The notes under the pieces are model-generated. The model ran no database searches, was not told the DNA's origin, and worked only from the letters and a program-made list of their open reading frames with translations. Source: Phyto melanocephala (lineage: Eukaryota; Arthropoda; Insecta; Diptera; Rhinophoridae). Taken from it: a stretch of DNA of 64,000 nt. Location: the NCBI GenBank assembly GCA_941918925.1, contig OW799233.1, positions 140,122,223 to 140,186,222 on the forward strand, given 5' to 3'. Below are positions 24,801 through 35,408 of the stretch, piece after piece. Position numbers and translations under genes: made by a program. Position 1 is the first letter of the stretch. Each line of letters opens with the position of its first letter.

Positions 24801-26048
24801 ATACCACAAAAATTAAGAACTAGTGTTTTAAAACAACTTCATCGTGGGCATCCAGGTAAAGAAAGAATGAAATCTTTAGCAAGAAGCCATGTTTATTGGC
24901 CTGGTATTGATAAAGATATTGTAACTTTTGTTCGTAACTGTCACCAATGTGCTGTAACATGTCCTGCACCAGTAAAGCATACTCTACAATCATGGCCTTT
25001 AGCAAATAAACCTATGGAACGCATTCACATAGACATTGCTGGTCCTTGCAATGGGTTGTATTATTTTGTTGTTATTGATGCTTATTCAAAATGGCCTGAA
25101 ATTTTCGAAATTTCAAATATTACATCAATGACCATAATTTCAAAACTAAATGAAGTGTTCGCTAGGTATGGCGATGCTGATACTATTGTCTCAGATAATG
25201 GCACTCAATTTGTAAGTGCTCAATTCAACAAATTTGTAACAGATCGAGGTATTACACATCTAAGAACAGCGCCATATCATCCACAATCTAACGGACAAGC
25301 TGAACGTTTTGTTGGAACTTTAAAACGTGCACTTGAAAAACTTAAACAAGAGGGGACAAGTAAGGAGAACTTGGAGATTTTCCTTCAAACTTATAGGTCA
25401 ACTCCAAGAACAGATTCGAAATCACCAGCAGAACTGTTCCTGAACCGAAAAATCAAAACCACTTTAGACTTACTCAAACCACAGGAAGTAGTGCCAATTA
25501 AACGTAATGTTCGACAGGAGACGATTTTCAACAAGAAACATGGTGCAAAAGCTAAAAGTTTCGAAAACGATGAAAAAATATTTGTTCAAATTTTTAGAAA
25601 TAACAAGTTTATTTGGGTACCTGGTTCAATAGTGGAACGTGTAGGGACTGTTAATTACAACGTGTTAATAAAAGGCAAACATAAGCTAAAATTAATTCGT
25701 TCACATGCAAATCAAATTAAGAAAAGATTTGTATCAGTTAAGGAGAACATAAATTCAACATATGTATTATTTGAATTGTTTGATTTATATAGAACACCAG
25801 AAAATGGTTCGACAGAAGTAGTAGATCCAATTTTATCAGAACTTGATAAAGTAGTTCAAGCAGATAACGATCCTGAAATTGTTTCTTATACAACTGATCA
25901 AACTGAACCTGATTCTTCGTTTCATTCAACATCTGATTCAATAGAAGCAGAAACAATATCACCCTTACCACCTGAGGCTGCAGATATTTTAAGACCAAAA
26001 AGGAATTGTCGACCTCCCGGGTGGTTAAAAGACTACAGTACTTCTTAA
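21810..26048 (+). CDS. Gag-Pol polyprotein of Mag-type Ty3/gypsy element
   Basis: A single 1412-aa ORF. The start is the ATG right after the primer site; the upstream in-frame TTG lies inside the LTR. Domains in order: capsid-like Gag (about 1-240); two CCHC zinc knuckles (C247/C250/H254/C259 and C266/C269/H274/C279); aspartic protease with DTAS at D350; reverse transcriptase (about 480-690) with D575 and YIDD at 635-638; RNase H with D784, E826, D851 and D899; integrase with a zinc-binding N-terminus (H1011/H1014, C1044/C1047) and the DD35E triad D1075, D1129, E1165. The C-terminal tail is acidic and serine/proline-rich and ends with a RPKRNCRPPGWLKDY motif. No frameshift or stop separates gag from pol. 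Every catalytic motif checked is present, so the element may be autonomous. Expression and activity are inferred, not shown. Confidence 0.95.
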   Translation: MATDPKILELLQKQGEILARLSMGVSISQEQLMDKLSNSISEFFFDPTNSITFNVWYSRHEDVFLVDGKNLDDAARVRLLMRKLNTVAYGKYAAYILPKNVRDISFDETIKILKEMFGVQESMFSVRYKCFQTVKNPQEDLVSYAARINELCERFKLSEINADQFKCLIFVCGLQSHSDIEVRMKSLSILEDDSSQTVNKLVTAAQRMMNLKHDAAMVEDSTTSVNTIKSKSKFKQEDKKNIPKTPCWNCGLMHYSKYCNFINHKCSQCNVVGHKEGYCKTSGKSSSYQTKFTYKKKNKNHKRKSDSPQSNVVKINKVSHTSRRKYVNVNIQLLPLIQSNPGFDVKLQVDTASDISMIGKSLWLKMGKPGKLFNNRYVTSASNNKIKLLAEFDCQVKLKGEVQLCSFSVVEIDTLLIFGTDLCDIFRIWEKPLNKICSQMRQDEVSSDILLKIKKDFADIFQDTPAKCTKLKVQLHLKKDVKPIFRAKRPVAYAMLPLIEEEINRLYSLKIISPVDFSEWAAPIVAVKKANGKIRICGDYSTGLNESLEAHKYPLHRPEDLYAKMANSCLYTHIDLSDAYLQTEVTSDSAKLLTINTHKGLYTFNRLAPGVKSAPGAFQQIMDTMLIGIDDAAAYIDDIIIGGSTVQKHLENVNKVLQKLREFNFHIKFEKCKFFTKEVKYLGNIMSQDGLRPDPDKIKAIINLPPPKDISELRSFLGSINYYGKYIHQMSNLRTPLDNLLKENVKFEWTVACQKAFEKFKSLLSSDLLLTHYNPKLPIKVAADASGKGIGAFICHVYPDKSEKVIAHASRTLTQAEKAYSQIEKEGLALIFAVKKFHRYIYGRQFILCTDHKPLLQIFGKKSGIPAFAANRLQRWALTLMMYDFKIEYINTKDFGCVDVLSRLIDTNMKPDEDIVIACTMLEEECSATLNDHFNSFPITFNMVLKETNRCKTIQSVISAINNGWGNNVSSELKLFYIRRDQLSVVRGCLMFNERIVIPQKLRTSVLKQLHRGHPGKERMKSLARSHVYWPGIDKDIVTFVRNCHQCAVTCPAPVKHTLQSWPLANKPMERIHIDIAGPCNGLYYFVVIDAYSKWPEIFEISNITSMTIISKLNEVFARYGDADTIVSDNGTQFVSAQFNKFVTDRGITHLRTAPYHPQSNGQAERFVGTLKRALEKLKQEGTSKENLEIFLQTYRSTPRTDSKSPAELFLNRKIKTTLDLLKPQEVVPIKRNVRQETIFNKKHGAKAKSFENDEKIFVQIFRNNKFIWVPGSIVERVGTVNYNVLIKGKHKLKLIRSHANQIKKRFVSVKENINSTYVLFELFDLYRTPENGSTEVVDPILSELDKVVQADNDPEIVSYTTDQTEPDSSFHSTSDSIEAETISPLPPEAADILRPKRNCRPPGWLKDYSTS

Positions 26049-26060
26049 AAAAAAGAGAGA
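26047..26060 (+). other. polypurine tract
   Basis: Fourteen purines (A-run then GAGAGA) lie directly before the 3' LTR. They overlap the last two bases of the gag-pol stop codon. This is the usual position for plus-strand priming. Confidence 0.85.
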
Positions 26061-26237
26061 TATTGTAGTAGAAACACTTACAACATTTTATACTTGTTTA
26101 TTATTTTATATCAGAAAACCCAGCACTGATTGATTTTTAATTATAAGGTTTTTCAAATGTACAAATTTATATGTTCATTCTTTTAAGTATTTGAATTGAA
26201 ATAAAACCTATTATTTGATTTACTTAAACCATAACAT
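26061..26237 (+). repeat. 3' LTR
   Basis: Same sequence as the 5' LTR with no indel. It starts immediately after the polypurine tract. Confidence 0.88.
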
Positions 26238-26305
26238 ATACTAATAAACTTATCAACACAACGTCAAGCAGGTTCGGTCATTAAACCCATATGAATGTAA
26301 TTGTA

Positions 26306-26517
26306 TAGGTTAGGTTAGGGAGAACTGGCAGCTGTTGTGCAGCTCACTTGGGTCCATTATATTGATCCCTTTGTGATACCTGAATAGAAATGTAAGAATA
26401 TAATAGAAAAGAGAGAAGAGAAGCAGACACGTCCAGAGTCACTGGCGGGAATCGAACCCGCAACACACAAACTAGCAGACCAGCACACTACTGACCACCA
26501 CTCCACCAGGGCACCCA
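26306..26517 (-). mobile_element. tRNA-derived SINE, better preserved copy
   Basis: Read on the minus strand from 26517. A-box region TGGTGGAGTGGTGG, then GTGTGCTGGTCTGCTAG, then a near-perfect B-box GGGTTCGATTCCCGCC. A body follows with GGTATCACAAAGGGATC and GACCCAAGTGAGCTGC, and it ends CCTAACCTAACC at 26306. The 3' end carries a short CCTAA-type tail rather than poly(A). The tRNA-like head and pol III boxes are seen; the family name is unknown to me. A 65-aa ORF across it is a chance product. Confidence 0.8.
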
Positions 26518-27861
26518 AAGTTATTGTACAACTTTCTTCAGAATTCCGGCACATTGATAAATTTCATATTTGTATTTTGAACGCATGCCGACATAGTTGA
26601 CCAACATATGAAAAATGGAAAAAATGACCTGACGTGGCTGCACAATCCTTCTATTATTGAAATAACAAAAATAGTTTTTACTTTTTTTATAAAGCCAGAG
26701 TATTACATTTTAGTAATATTATTAATTTTTTTTTTTCATTTTTTAATTAATGTTTTCCTTGTGTTAAAAATATTTAGTGTTTTGTGACTAAGAATTAAGA
26801 AAATATTTAAATATAAATGAAGGATATTTTCGAAAAATTAAAACCAAGTTATGCAATTAACATTTATATAAAAGAAGGGGTCATTATGGCTCAGCTGGCT
26901 GTCGGTGTCACGTATATCTTTTGAGTCCGCTATTAAATAGGTATTTTTAAAATGAATTCTACAATTTAAAAATTCCCAACTATTACTAATACCCCGATTT
27001 ATACCACAACTATGTATTTTATACTGACTATGACAACCATAGTTAGGAATAGTCGTAACTGCAATTGTTGTTGCACAATTCGTTTTTACTTTTACACATA
27101 CTGACATAAAAAGCTTCAAAATACTTGTGTATAAACAGCAAGTAAGAAAAAGAGTTTAGTAGGTTGTCTTGTAGCATTCGTAGTGGATGGTTGTTACATC
27201 CGTTACTTAGTTTTTATTTCAATATTTGTTATTGTTTTCCCATATAAAAATATGTAATTCTCTGACATTGTAATTCTATTTTCGAAATGTTTGCCAGCAT
27301 TAATACTATTTTACATTTTCCGCTTTTATTTTCTAAACCTAATATTATGTAGTATATAATTTGGAGGGTTAGATGGTGCTGTTTCTTTTCTTGTTGTTGT
27401 TAGTTGTTGTGTCAGCTGTAGCTATACTGTTGCCGTTGTAGTTACAAAATGTTACTGCCTTAGTAATAATTTCAATATTGAAGGAATGATAATAGTGGTT
27501 GATAGCGACGTAGTGGGTTAGTATTATAATATTATTGCTGTTGTTGCCATATGCGCCAAATAATGACTATATAAATACATACTTAGTTGTTGTTAGTATT
27601 GTTTTTTCATGAAAATGTATTACTAACGTTGCTGTAATTGCTTTGTATTACGATTAAATATTTATTTGTAGTTTTTATTAATATTTGTTACGTTTTAGTT
27701 ATAGCAAAAAAAAAATTAGATTGATTTTCAAATTTAAGAAAGCAAGTACTTAATATATACTTTGTTTGTTATAAATAATTACTAACACAAATTTGTGACG
27801 CGTCATTTTATTTTGTGTCACAAATCTACCGAAGATATAATTAAGTTGTGGTTTTTGAACT
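26518..27861. other. AT-rich DNA, CAA/TTG-rich in part
   Basis: No coding exon recognised. The 27380-27620 part is rich in TTGTTG/GTTGTT, as in dipteran UTRs and introns. A 9-bp stem ATTTGTGAC/GTCACAAAT occurs near 27790-27823, within the same stretch. Confidence 0.35.
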
Positions 27862-28300
27862 TTTTTATACCCACCATCAAAAAAAGGGTGTGGATATGTA
27901 TGTTTTTTGTCATGCCGATTGTATCACAACAAAATACTCATTTTAGACTCTATAAAGGGGGATATGTTTTTTGAGTTTCATTTAAGGACGATCCAGATAT
28001 TTTCGTCCGACTGTTAAAATCATGATAGAGCTCGAACAGGAATAGCTACGACAACGAAATTTTGCCAAAGTATTTATAATACATTACAAATATTTAGTGT
28101 TGAAAATGGACTAAATCGGTTTTTCAGGCAATGACAAAGAGCGATGAAATTCTACAAGTATATTTCTTGAATAAAAATGGTATGTCTTTACAATTGTTTA
28201 CGAAAAGAGTTTAAGAATTTACGACGCTAAGTATTTATAATGGTCTATTTGAAATTTAAAACGTCATAAAACGGACTCTTTATACTCAGTTAGTGAGAAG
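27862..28300 (+). repeat. decayed HINE (DINE-1/mini-me type)
   Basis: It begins TTTTTTATACCCACCATC and continues with TTTTGTCATGCCGATTGTATC, TTTTAGACTCTATAAAG and TTGCCAAAGTATTTATAAT. It runs on through GTTGAAAATGGACTAAATCGG. Each has a counterpart in the same order in the element at 62121. The microsatellite is reduced to CGTCCGACTG, and the 3' hairpin is not found. It is an old, truncated copy in the same orientation as the 62.1 kb copy. Confidence 0.65.
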
Positions 28301-31300
28301 GGCAGATAAACGTTTAACATTTTAATTTTTCACTACTCATTTGTTGATAATCTCAATCATAATAGATTAATAAATTAAGGCATTTCGTTAATTAGTTAAA
28401 ATTATGTTTAAGAGAAAAGTAAATGTTAAGAGAAACCATATTTAAATATCGAATAAAAATTTAATTAGAAAATAAAAATTTAGTAGATTAAAGTTTATAA
28501 CATTTTTGATGACTTTTAAATCAACAGAGTCATAGAATACATTTTTTATCCCTCACTAAATGTACAATAGTTTCCCATAAATGCTGTTCTTTAAAATGAT
28601 TGCTTTTGCATTACTGATTTCGAAACCTAGAGAATGTAACTTTGCACTACTTTCTACATTTTATTTTGCTGGGATGTATACAAACATTACTGAAAAAATT
28701 TTCTCTATCTTATATGCACGCGTTCTATGCAATTATTTAAACGAAGAACAGTTTATTAGTGACACCTTTATGTGAAAATCATTCATATTTTACCCTAATT
28801 TGAACCACTTCTTCGAGAGTTGAAGAGAGTAAGTAGAAAAATTAGGATTTGGTTTTAAACCATTATTTTCAGTTTTTTCCACAGCATGGACTATAAGAAA
28901 AAATTGAGATAGATATACAATTTAAGGCCCAAAACGGAACCAATAACATTTTACCTATATCAAGATTTAGAACAGGTAGCCTACTTGGGTGTAGAATTGT
29001 GGAAAATTTTCCATTTAGCCCCTAAAGTTTTTTAAATAGAAGAACTTAATCTTAATGAAGTGAATAAAGATTTTAAGGTGAAAATCACCGAAGCAATCCT
29101 CATTTATTGGATGAGAAACAGCAATGTGAATTAGATAAAGAAATTGAGTTGTTTTCGTCTTTTAAAAAAGAAAGGTTTAGGTTGCATATCTCTGGAAGTA
29201 CGCACCATATAATAAGTTGAAGATGCGGTTCATTTTAAAGACCGTCATTTCCCTTTTGTCACCAGCCGTTTAACAAATAGTTTATCTGGAAAAAGACACA
29301 ATGTTATCATTGAACGTTATAGAGGAAAGCGAAAGACCCTGCTCAAACAGGTCAACGGTATGGTACAAAATAAATGGTTTGTTTGTGTGTTTACCTTTTT
29401 TTTGTCTGTTAGACAATTTTTTTATGTACCGCGTACCCATTGAGGAGGGTCTGGACCCTCTGGTATTAACTTTATGGTACCAGTCGGCAACCCTATGGTT
29501 GTTTTTCACCGAAAAGAAGCTCATATAAAATTGTTTATTTATTTAAATAAACAGTACCTAGCATGTGGTTTTTGTTAGCTGCAAATGTTGCTCTTATGTT
29601 GCTTTATGTTGCCTTCCCTCAATAATAAAATATATTACAATAATTGACTTTGAATTAACTTTCCTATCTTATATTTATTTATTTATTTATTTTTATGTAA
29701 TGGCTCAATCACATATAATTATGTATGTGTATGCTGAACGTTTGCATGGTCTAAAAGCCTCTCTGTTATGCCAAGTTGTAAAATCTTGAACACAGTGTAT
29801 TAATACCCAGTGTATTAAATTGTAAGATATCTGGTTGCTCAAAAAAACACGACACCTCGAATTTAGTGTAAAACACCCTTATGTTCACTTAGTGACCTAC
29901 AGACTAAAATCTATATAAATATGTATGTATACATATATGTATGTACATATGCATGTAAGTATCGTCTATATAATGTAAAGTTGTCAAGTTATGCATTTTG
30001 ATTTTTTATGATTTTAATATACAGTATTTAAGGCCAAACACCCACTTTTACTTATACTCGTAGTAGTGCGTACTTATTACACATACATATAAATGTTATG
30101 CGTTATGTATATCCGTTAGGATATTAAAATTGAATTTATAGCATTTTAGTTTCTTTTTTTTTGTTATTTAAAAAGAAATTTAATTTCAACTTATATCCTG
30201 TTTTATACGAGTATACACAATTTGTACAAAACTACTTATAGTTATGGATTTGTGTGAGAGTTTTTCTTAGTGAAGGCCATTGGTGTCTTAAAATTAAAAA
30301 TTAGCCCTTTAAACAAGATATTTATAGCAAAGTTATGGATTTATTTTAGGTGTAAAGAAACATTAAAAAATTAAGGTTAGTCGAGTATAAAGACCGTATG
30401 TTTTTAGCAAATAGTAGTGGTAGTGGTGTGTTGCTTAAATCTTAAAAAGAAATAATTTTATATGTTAGTTTTTTACAAATTCTCGAAAGGAATTCTGTTT
30501 AGGGCATTGCATCCCCCAGAATTGTCAGTCACGCCAATGGCTATATGCTATTTTGTTTTGGTTTTTTTGACGCCATATTTAATGTCAAATATTTGATTAT
30601 TAATGATCACATAGTCAACTGTATTCTGCGGCCATGCCCTTTCATTTGATACCCATATTGAGAGCTTTAAGAAAAAATTTATTCGCTAGTTGTTCTAGCC
30701 CTTCTTTTTGAAACCAACATTGACGAGGTTGAGATTGCACCCATATATAAATTTATTGAACCCAATTTTTTATTGAAGGTCATGATTGATTTCGAATTTC
30801 ATAAAAAGTGTTTAATTTTTCTAGTCAAGCCCCCTCGGTTACATAGAAGCTGATTTAATCGCTTTTAGTTTTAAAATTTTACGAAACATTGAAGCGGTTG
30901 TTTCTTTTCAGTTACTTTCAAATCGAAAAAAAAGATTTTCTTAAACATAATTTTCGCCGCTGCAGCTTAAAATTTGATGTCATTGGCATGTCCAAAAATT
31001 ATTTAGGAGCTTGTTAAACTTGTTGTGTCTAATAAATATATATGTTTACTTATTTTTATTTTAGGTTATAATTTGCCGATCAGCAATTATATAGTAACAA
31101 ACTCGCCTATAAAGTTTCTTAGAGCTGAAAAATTTTAGTATTTGTGGTAAAAATACAAGAAAGTTATTTCTTGTCTATAATAAAAAAGATATAATTATAT
31201 ATATAATTCAACCAACAATCACAGAAGGATAGAGGAACAAACGAACACTTCCCAGCCGACCCCATTTGTCATAATATTCCAAATAATTGTATACACTTTG

Positions 31301-32426
31301 ATGTACTGGAAATGAAAATTGTAGACATTGTAAAAGGAAAAGCAAAGCCTTATACGTACTCTAGGTAGCACACGTAAATAGTACAAAAATACATAAATTT
31401 ACAACAGTTGAGTCTTAAATTGAACACTTCTTGTATTTAAGCTCAATTCGTGGCTATATATCTTTAAAAGTATAAATAGTGATGTATAGAAGTCCTCAAA
31501 TAAAATACTTCTAAATAGAAATGCATACAAGCATGTAATTCTAACGCAAGTATTTAACACTATAAGTTTCTTGCGATAAGTATGTTTTATTATAGTATTG
31601 ATATACATTTATTTAATTTAATTTTTATTATAATTGGGGTCACAAAAACCAACTGTGAGTTTTAGAAAAACATTTCTTTGCGTTATATATATTGAACGTA
31701 AAACTTATTAATGTAAAAAAATATTTGAAAAATTTTGGAACTAATTTGGTTTTTTGTAAATTTCTCTTTATGTATAACAAAATTACTGATTTTTGTTTCA
31801 ATAAAATTTTCATATTTTTAATCCTTGAACAAAAATACACGAATTGAACAAAACTGAATGAGTATCTCACCAGCAAGAGCAATTTGATAAATAAAATCTA
31901 ATAAAATCTATATGAAATAAAAAACAAACAAACCAATTAAAAATTGAACTTCAATCTAACCACTACTACTAGTATCGATAGTATCGTAACAAAAACCAAC
32001 AACAAAAAAAACAAGTAAAAAATTTGGTAACAAAAATCATGGTGTAAACAACACTGACACACAGTTTTACACACATTCATCTCTTTTTTCCAGCTCTGAT
32101 GACAATCAGTAAAAACAAAAAATTTTTAGAAATTTTTTAAACAAAAAATTAGATTGAAAACACAAAAATATCAGGGACGAAAAAATGGAACAGAACAAAA
32201 ATTTTATCATCTGACCACAACTGTTTTCATCAGAGGTAAAGAAAATTGGTTTTGATATAGAAAACAGAAACCAAACAACAACGAGCAACAAAAAAAAAAA
32301 GGTGGCAAAAACTAAAGAAAATAAAAAGTAAAGTATATCGCATTGAACCCAGGGTGTTATCCTTTAACTAGCATCAAAAGTTTTTGCTTAAAAAAAAATA
32401 CATACATACATACATAATATATATAA
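28301..32426. other. AT-rich DNA with minor repeats
   Basis: I see an ATTT run at 29671-29694 and a perfect 7-bp inverted repeat GAGGGTC-TG-GACCCTC at 29445-29460. CCCTTTCATTTGATACCCAT near 30638 recurs inside dipteran Helitron-like elements, so an old fragment may lie there. No ORF has recognisable similarity. Confidence 0.35.
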
Positions 32427-32540
32427 GGGTGGTTTTAAATTAAGGGCCGATGTGCAATGTGAACCACACCTAAACGTCAAGCCATTTTTCTGCATTTCAT
32501 TTGACATTTCTCTATTTTTCAGACTGACTCAGTTTGAACC

Positions 32541-32699
32541 ATGGAAAGATACACAATCGAGAAACGCATTAAAGTTATTCAGGCTTATTATAAAAATGAG
32601 CGTTCAAACCAAAAAGCATTTTGTGCACTTCGTAATTCTTTTGGTCAACATAATCGTTCAAATTTGTCCATAGTCGGGAGAAATGTGAAAAAGATTTAA
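32541..32699 (+). pseudogene. 52-aa HTH remnant of mariner-type transposase
   Basis: An ATG-initiated ORF starting MERYTIEKRIKVIQAYYKNE and containing CALRNSFGQHNR. This is the N-terminal helix-turn-helix DNA-binding region of a large insect group of mariner/Tc1-superfamily transposases (family form: MER..EQRV.VI..YY.NGRS.....ALR..FG.HNRP). It ends in a TAA where the intact protein would continue. The linker and catalytic region are absent. If expressed, it would be only a DNA-binding fragment; nothing here shows expression. Confidence 0.75.
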
Positions 32700-32854
32700 A
32701 TATCAGCAAAACAGGTCTGTATGAAATGTGAAAACATCTGTGAATGCCATTTTAGTTCGCTGAATGGGAAACATTGCTGTTTTTTGCGATAATGTTGCCA
32801 AGAGAGCAGTCAATTTCGACTCATCATCGTAGTCAACAATTGAAGATCAACATG

Positions 32855-32938
32855 GTCATTGAAAATTTGGACCATCTAATGGAGGTGTGCCGCCGAAGTC
32901 GCGGCGGCCATTTAATTGATATTTTATTCCATACATAA
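32855..32938 (+). pseudogene. C-terminal tail remnant of the same transposase
   Basis: A 27-codon segment reads VIENLDHLMEVCRRSRGGHL followed by IDILFHT and a stop. This is the characteristic end of the same transposase group (form: MENF.HR...CRRSRGGHLADI.FHT). Start and end of one transposase are thus brought within ~160 bp of each other by an internal deletion. Confidence 0.75.
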
Positions 32939-33009
32939 TTGAACCATACAAATATTATCATTATAAAAAGAAATGACAACAATTTCCTAAATAATTTGTG
33001 TTTTATTAA

Positions 33010-33027
33010 CCTTCTGTCAGTGCATAG
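33010..33027 (+). repeat. piggyBac left TIR
   Basis: CCTTCTGTCAGTGCATAG directly after TTAA; perfect inverted match to the right end. Confidence 0.93.
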
Positions 33028-33043
33028 GGGTCAAATTGACCCC
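33027..33043. promoter_or_regulatory. subterminal palindrome 1
   Basis: GGGGTCAAATTGACCCC, preceded by GTGCAT. It is the likely transposase-binding site, inferred from its repetition near both ends of the transposon. Confidence 0.6.
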
Positions 33044-33214
33044 AGTCTTTGTAAAAGTGATTTAATAAGGTTTTACACCAACTTACTATACCAAGCAACT
33101 AGATAAGCCTCAACTAATGTTTAACTCACACATTGCAAAAAAAATAATCGAAAAAACATTATAAATGACTAAGCTACGACAGTTTTAAGCAAGTCAAGCA
33201 TATTTTGGTGCATT

Positions 33215-33231
33215 GGGGTTAATCTGACCCC
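33215..33231. promoter_or_regulatory. subterminal palindrome 2
   Basis: GGGGTTAATCTGACCCC, again preceded by GTGCAT. It is slightly diverged and lies 188 bp from palindrome 1. Confidence 0.55.
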
Positions 33232-33533
33232 AATTATTTTGCTATGCATTTTGTATTTAGTTTTAAATTTCTTTGTGTTTTAGGGGATTTCCCGTGTAAC
33301 AATATATTGAAGTTCTTTCTTTTTCAAATGCAAAAATTGAAAATAGAAAACATTCAGTGTTTTCTATTCAACACATATGAATAGAGGTGTTTTTATTATA
33401 AATTTATTTGTCTGTAATAATTATAAATATATTCACATAAATAACTATTATTATAAGGTGAGTATATATATTTTTTTGGTTACTTTATGTAGTGTAATTT
33501 TCTATGCATATAATAATTTGTTTTGTTATTTAG

Positions 33534-35408
33534 ATGGCCCTAAAAAGACAAAATAGCCAGGATATTCGAAATCTTTTCGATAGCATTACCGAATCTGATG
33601 AGGAAGAGGTAGCAGATGATAACATTGATAGTGACTTTTCTGATTGTGATTTAGCAGCAGATGAAGCTGCTGTTGAATTGCAAAATATAGAAAACGAAGA
33701 AGAAAATATAGAAACTGGTGAAGAAGAAGAAGTACAAAATATTGAAACTGATGAGGAACCTGAAGTGGAAGAAGAAGGAATTTGGTATTACGCGCAAAAT
33801 AAAAAGTACAAAAGAAAATGGAGAGCAAGTCCACCAAATGTAACCAGAGTTCGCGACTTTCAGATCTTGAGAGAACGACAAGGAATTTCTGCAGAAACAG
33901 CTGTAAATATAAATACTCATCTGTCCGCATTCAAAAAATTAGTTCCAGAGACATTAATAAATGTAATAGTGGCCGAAACAAATAGAAAAGCTCGCCATTT
34001 CTACACTATAAATAGTAACCCTGCACGTATTTGGTATGATACAAATTCAAATGAAATTTATGCCCTGATTGGTATACTTATATACGCTGGTGTTCATAAA
34101 AACTGGGACGAAAGATTGGATGAATTGTACCGCCTAGACAATCGTCCTTTTTATCGGGCTGCAATGTCATTACAAAGAGTGCAGCAGCTTTTACGATTCC
34201 TGCGCTTCGACAATTATCAGACTAGAGCAGAACGTTTGAAGGAAGATAAGCTAGCAGCTTTCCATGATGTTTGGAATATGTTTTTGGCAAATATCAAAGG
34301 ACCTTATAAACCATCATCATTCTTAACTATAGATGAACAATTGGTATTAACTCGTGGCCGATGTTCATTCAGACAGTATATACCATCAAAGCCAGGCAAG
34401 TACGGGATTAAGATTTTTTGGATTTGCGATGCGTTGAATTCGTACCCATTGAAAGCAGAAGTTTATGTAGGCAAACAACCGAATGAGATACGTTCGGTTG
34501 ATTACGCATTAAATTTAGTTCATCGATTATCTACACCATATATCAATAAAGGACGAACTATTACGATGGATAACTTTTTTACAAGCTGTCCATTAGCAGA
34601 ACAAATGTTGCAGAAAAAAACAACAATAATTGGAACAATTCGCTCAAATAAACCAGATCTACCTAAAGAATTTACGAACAAGGCCGAAATTAAGAAGCGA
34701 GACCTGAATTCTTCTAAATTTTGCTTCGACAACCATCTGACTTTGGTAAGTTATGTTCCGAAGCCAAACAAGAATGTATTGTTACTATCCACTCTACACA
34801 ATGATGATATTGTTGACCTCGATACGAATAAACCCAACATAATATTGGACTATAATAAAACAAAGGGAGGTGTTGACACACTCGACAAATTAGTTCGTAC
34901 CTATACCTGCAAGAGAAAGACCAAACGATGGCCAATGGTTCTATTTTTTAATATGATTGATATCGCAGGTATAGCCGCTTATAATCTGTACAAATGTGCT
35001 AATCCACAACTATATATTCAGCGGAAAAACAATGAACGTAAAATCTTTTTGAAGGAGCTGGCTATGCAATTGGTAAATGATCATATATTGCACCGATTAT
35101 CAAACCCACGGGCAATGAAAAAAAATGTTAAAATTGCTATTCATCAAATTGGATATGATATAATAAACATAAGACAGAGCACAACAACTGAAGGAACAGC
35201 GGCGAATAGATCTGTCAGTAAGCGACCAAGATGTTACATTTGCCCTCGATCCGCTGATAAAAAAACAGGAACAAGATGTTATGTCTGCAATCAGCCTTCT
35301 TGCACAACACATATAAAAACCGTTTGCATAAACTGTGTCAACGAAGAAGTAATGGATTCCCTTGAAGAAGAAAACAACGAAATCATGTCAGACGATGCAT
35401 CTGGCTAA
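33534..35408 (+). CDS. piggyBac-like transposase
   Basis: A 624-aa protein, within the usual size of piggyBac transposases (about 590-650 aa). It cuts and pastes the element at TTAA sites. Layout: a very acidic N-terminal region (about 20-82); the DDE_Tnp_1_7 domain (about 125-485); a C-terminal cysteine-rich cross-brace domain. Catalytic Asp residues are all present: D267 in TIDEQ, D346 in TMDNFF, and D448/D451 in NKTKGGVDTLDK. This parallels D268, D346, D447 and D450 of the Trichoplusia ni enzyme. The zinc domain has C567, C570, C582, C585, C590, H593, C598 and C601, matching the family's TIR-binding fold. The ATG at 33534 is the first in frame and starts the acidic region. AATAAA at 35466-35471 is a likely poly(A) signal. 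No frameshift or missing key residue was seen. Confidence 0.96.
   Translation: MALKRQNSQDIRNLFDSITESDEEEVADDNIDSDFSDCDLAADEAAVELQNIENEEENIETGEEEEVQNIETDEEPEVEEEGIWYYAQNKKYKRKWRASPPNVTRVRDFQILRERQGISAETAVNINTHLSAFKKLVPETLINVIVAETNRKARHFYTINSNPARIWYDTNSNEIYALIGILIYAGVHKNWDERLDELYRLDNRPFYRAAMSLQRVQQLLRFLRFDNYQTRAERLKEDKLAAFHDVWNMFLANIKGPYKPSSFLTIDEQLVLTRGRCSFRQYIPSKPGKYGIKIFWICDALNSYPLKAEVYVGKQPNEIRSVDYALNLVHRLSTPYINKGRTITMDNFFTSCPLAEQMLQKKTTIIGTIRSNKPDLPKEFTNKAEIKKRDLNSSKFCFDNHLTLVSYVPKPNKNVLLLSTLHNDDIVDLDTNKPNIILDYNKTKGGVDTLDKLVRTYTCKRKTKRWPMVLFFNMIDIAGIAAYNLYKCANPQLYIQRKNNERKIFLKELAMQLVNDHILHRLSNPRAMKKNVKIAIHQIGYDIINIRQSTTTEGTAANRSVSKRPRCYICPRSADKKTGTRCYVCNQPSCTTHIKTVCINCVNEEVMDSLEEENNEIMSDDASG

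Larger units (their letters stand above)
21609..26243 (+). mobile_element. complete Mag-type Ty3/gypsy LTR retrotransposon with target duplication
   Basis: The element is complete: two ~177-bp LTRs, primer binding site, one uninterrupted gag-pol ORF and a polypurine tract. The flanks share TATACTA (21609-21615 and 26237-26243), within which lies a 4-6 bp target duplication. The exact phase is ambiguous because LTR and duplication bases coincide. The LTRs are offset by exactly 4447 bp and I found no mismatch between them, indicating recent insertion. The MATDPKILELLQKQGEILAR Gag start and a tRNA-Ser primer site point to the Mag clade. There is no env-like ORF. Confidence 0.93.

Noticed and set aside
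26430..26517. Possible functional tRNA gene on the minus strand
   Set aside because: A- and B-boxes are present, but there is no complete cloverleaf with acceptor pairing, and a SINE body follows. A diverged second copy exists at 9797.
26357..26554. 65-aa minus-strand ORF
   Set aside because: It overlaps the tRNA-like half of a SINE, so it is a chance ORF.
29445..29460. GAGGGTC-TG-GACCCTC as a terminator or regulatory stem
   Set aside because: Isolated 7-bp stem with no associated gene; Rho-independent terminators are not expected in a fly genome.
33586..33930. 114-aa and 89-aa leucine/phenylalanine-rich minus ORFs
   Set aside because: They are the antisense of the acidic N-terminus of the piggyBac transposase.
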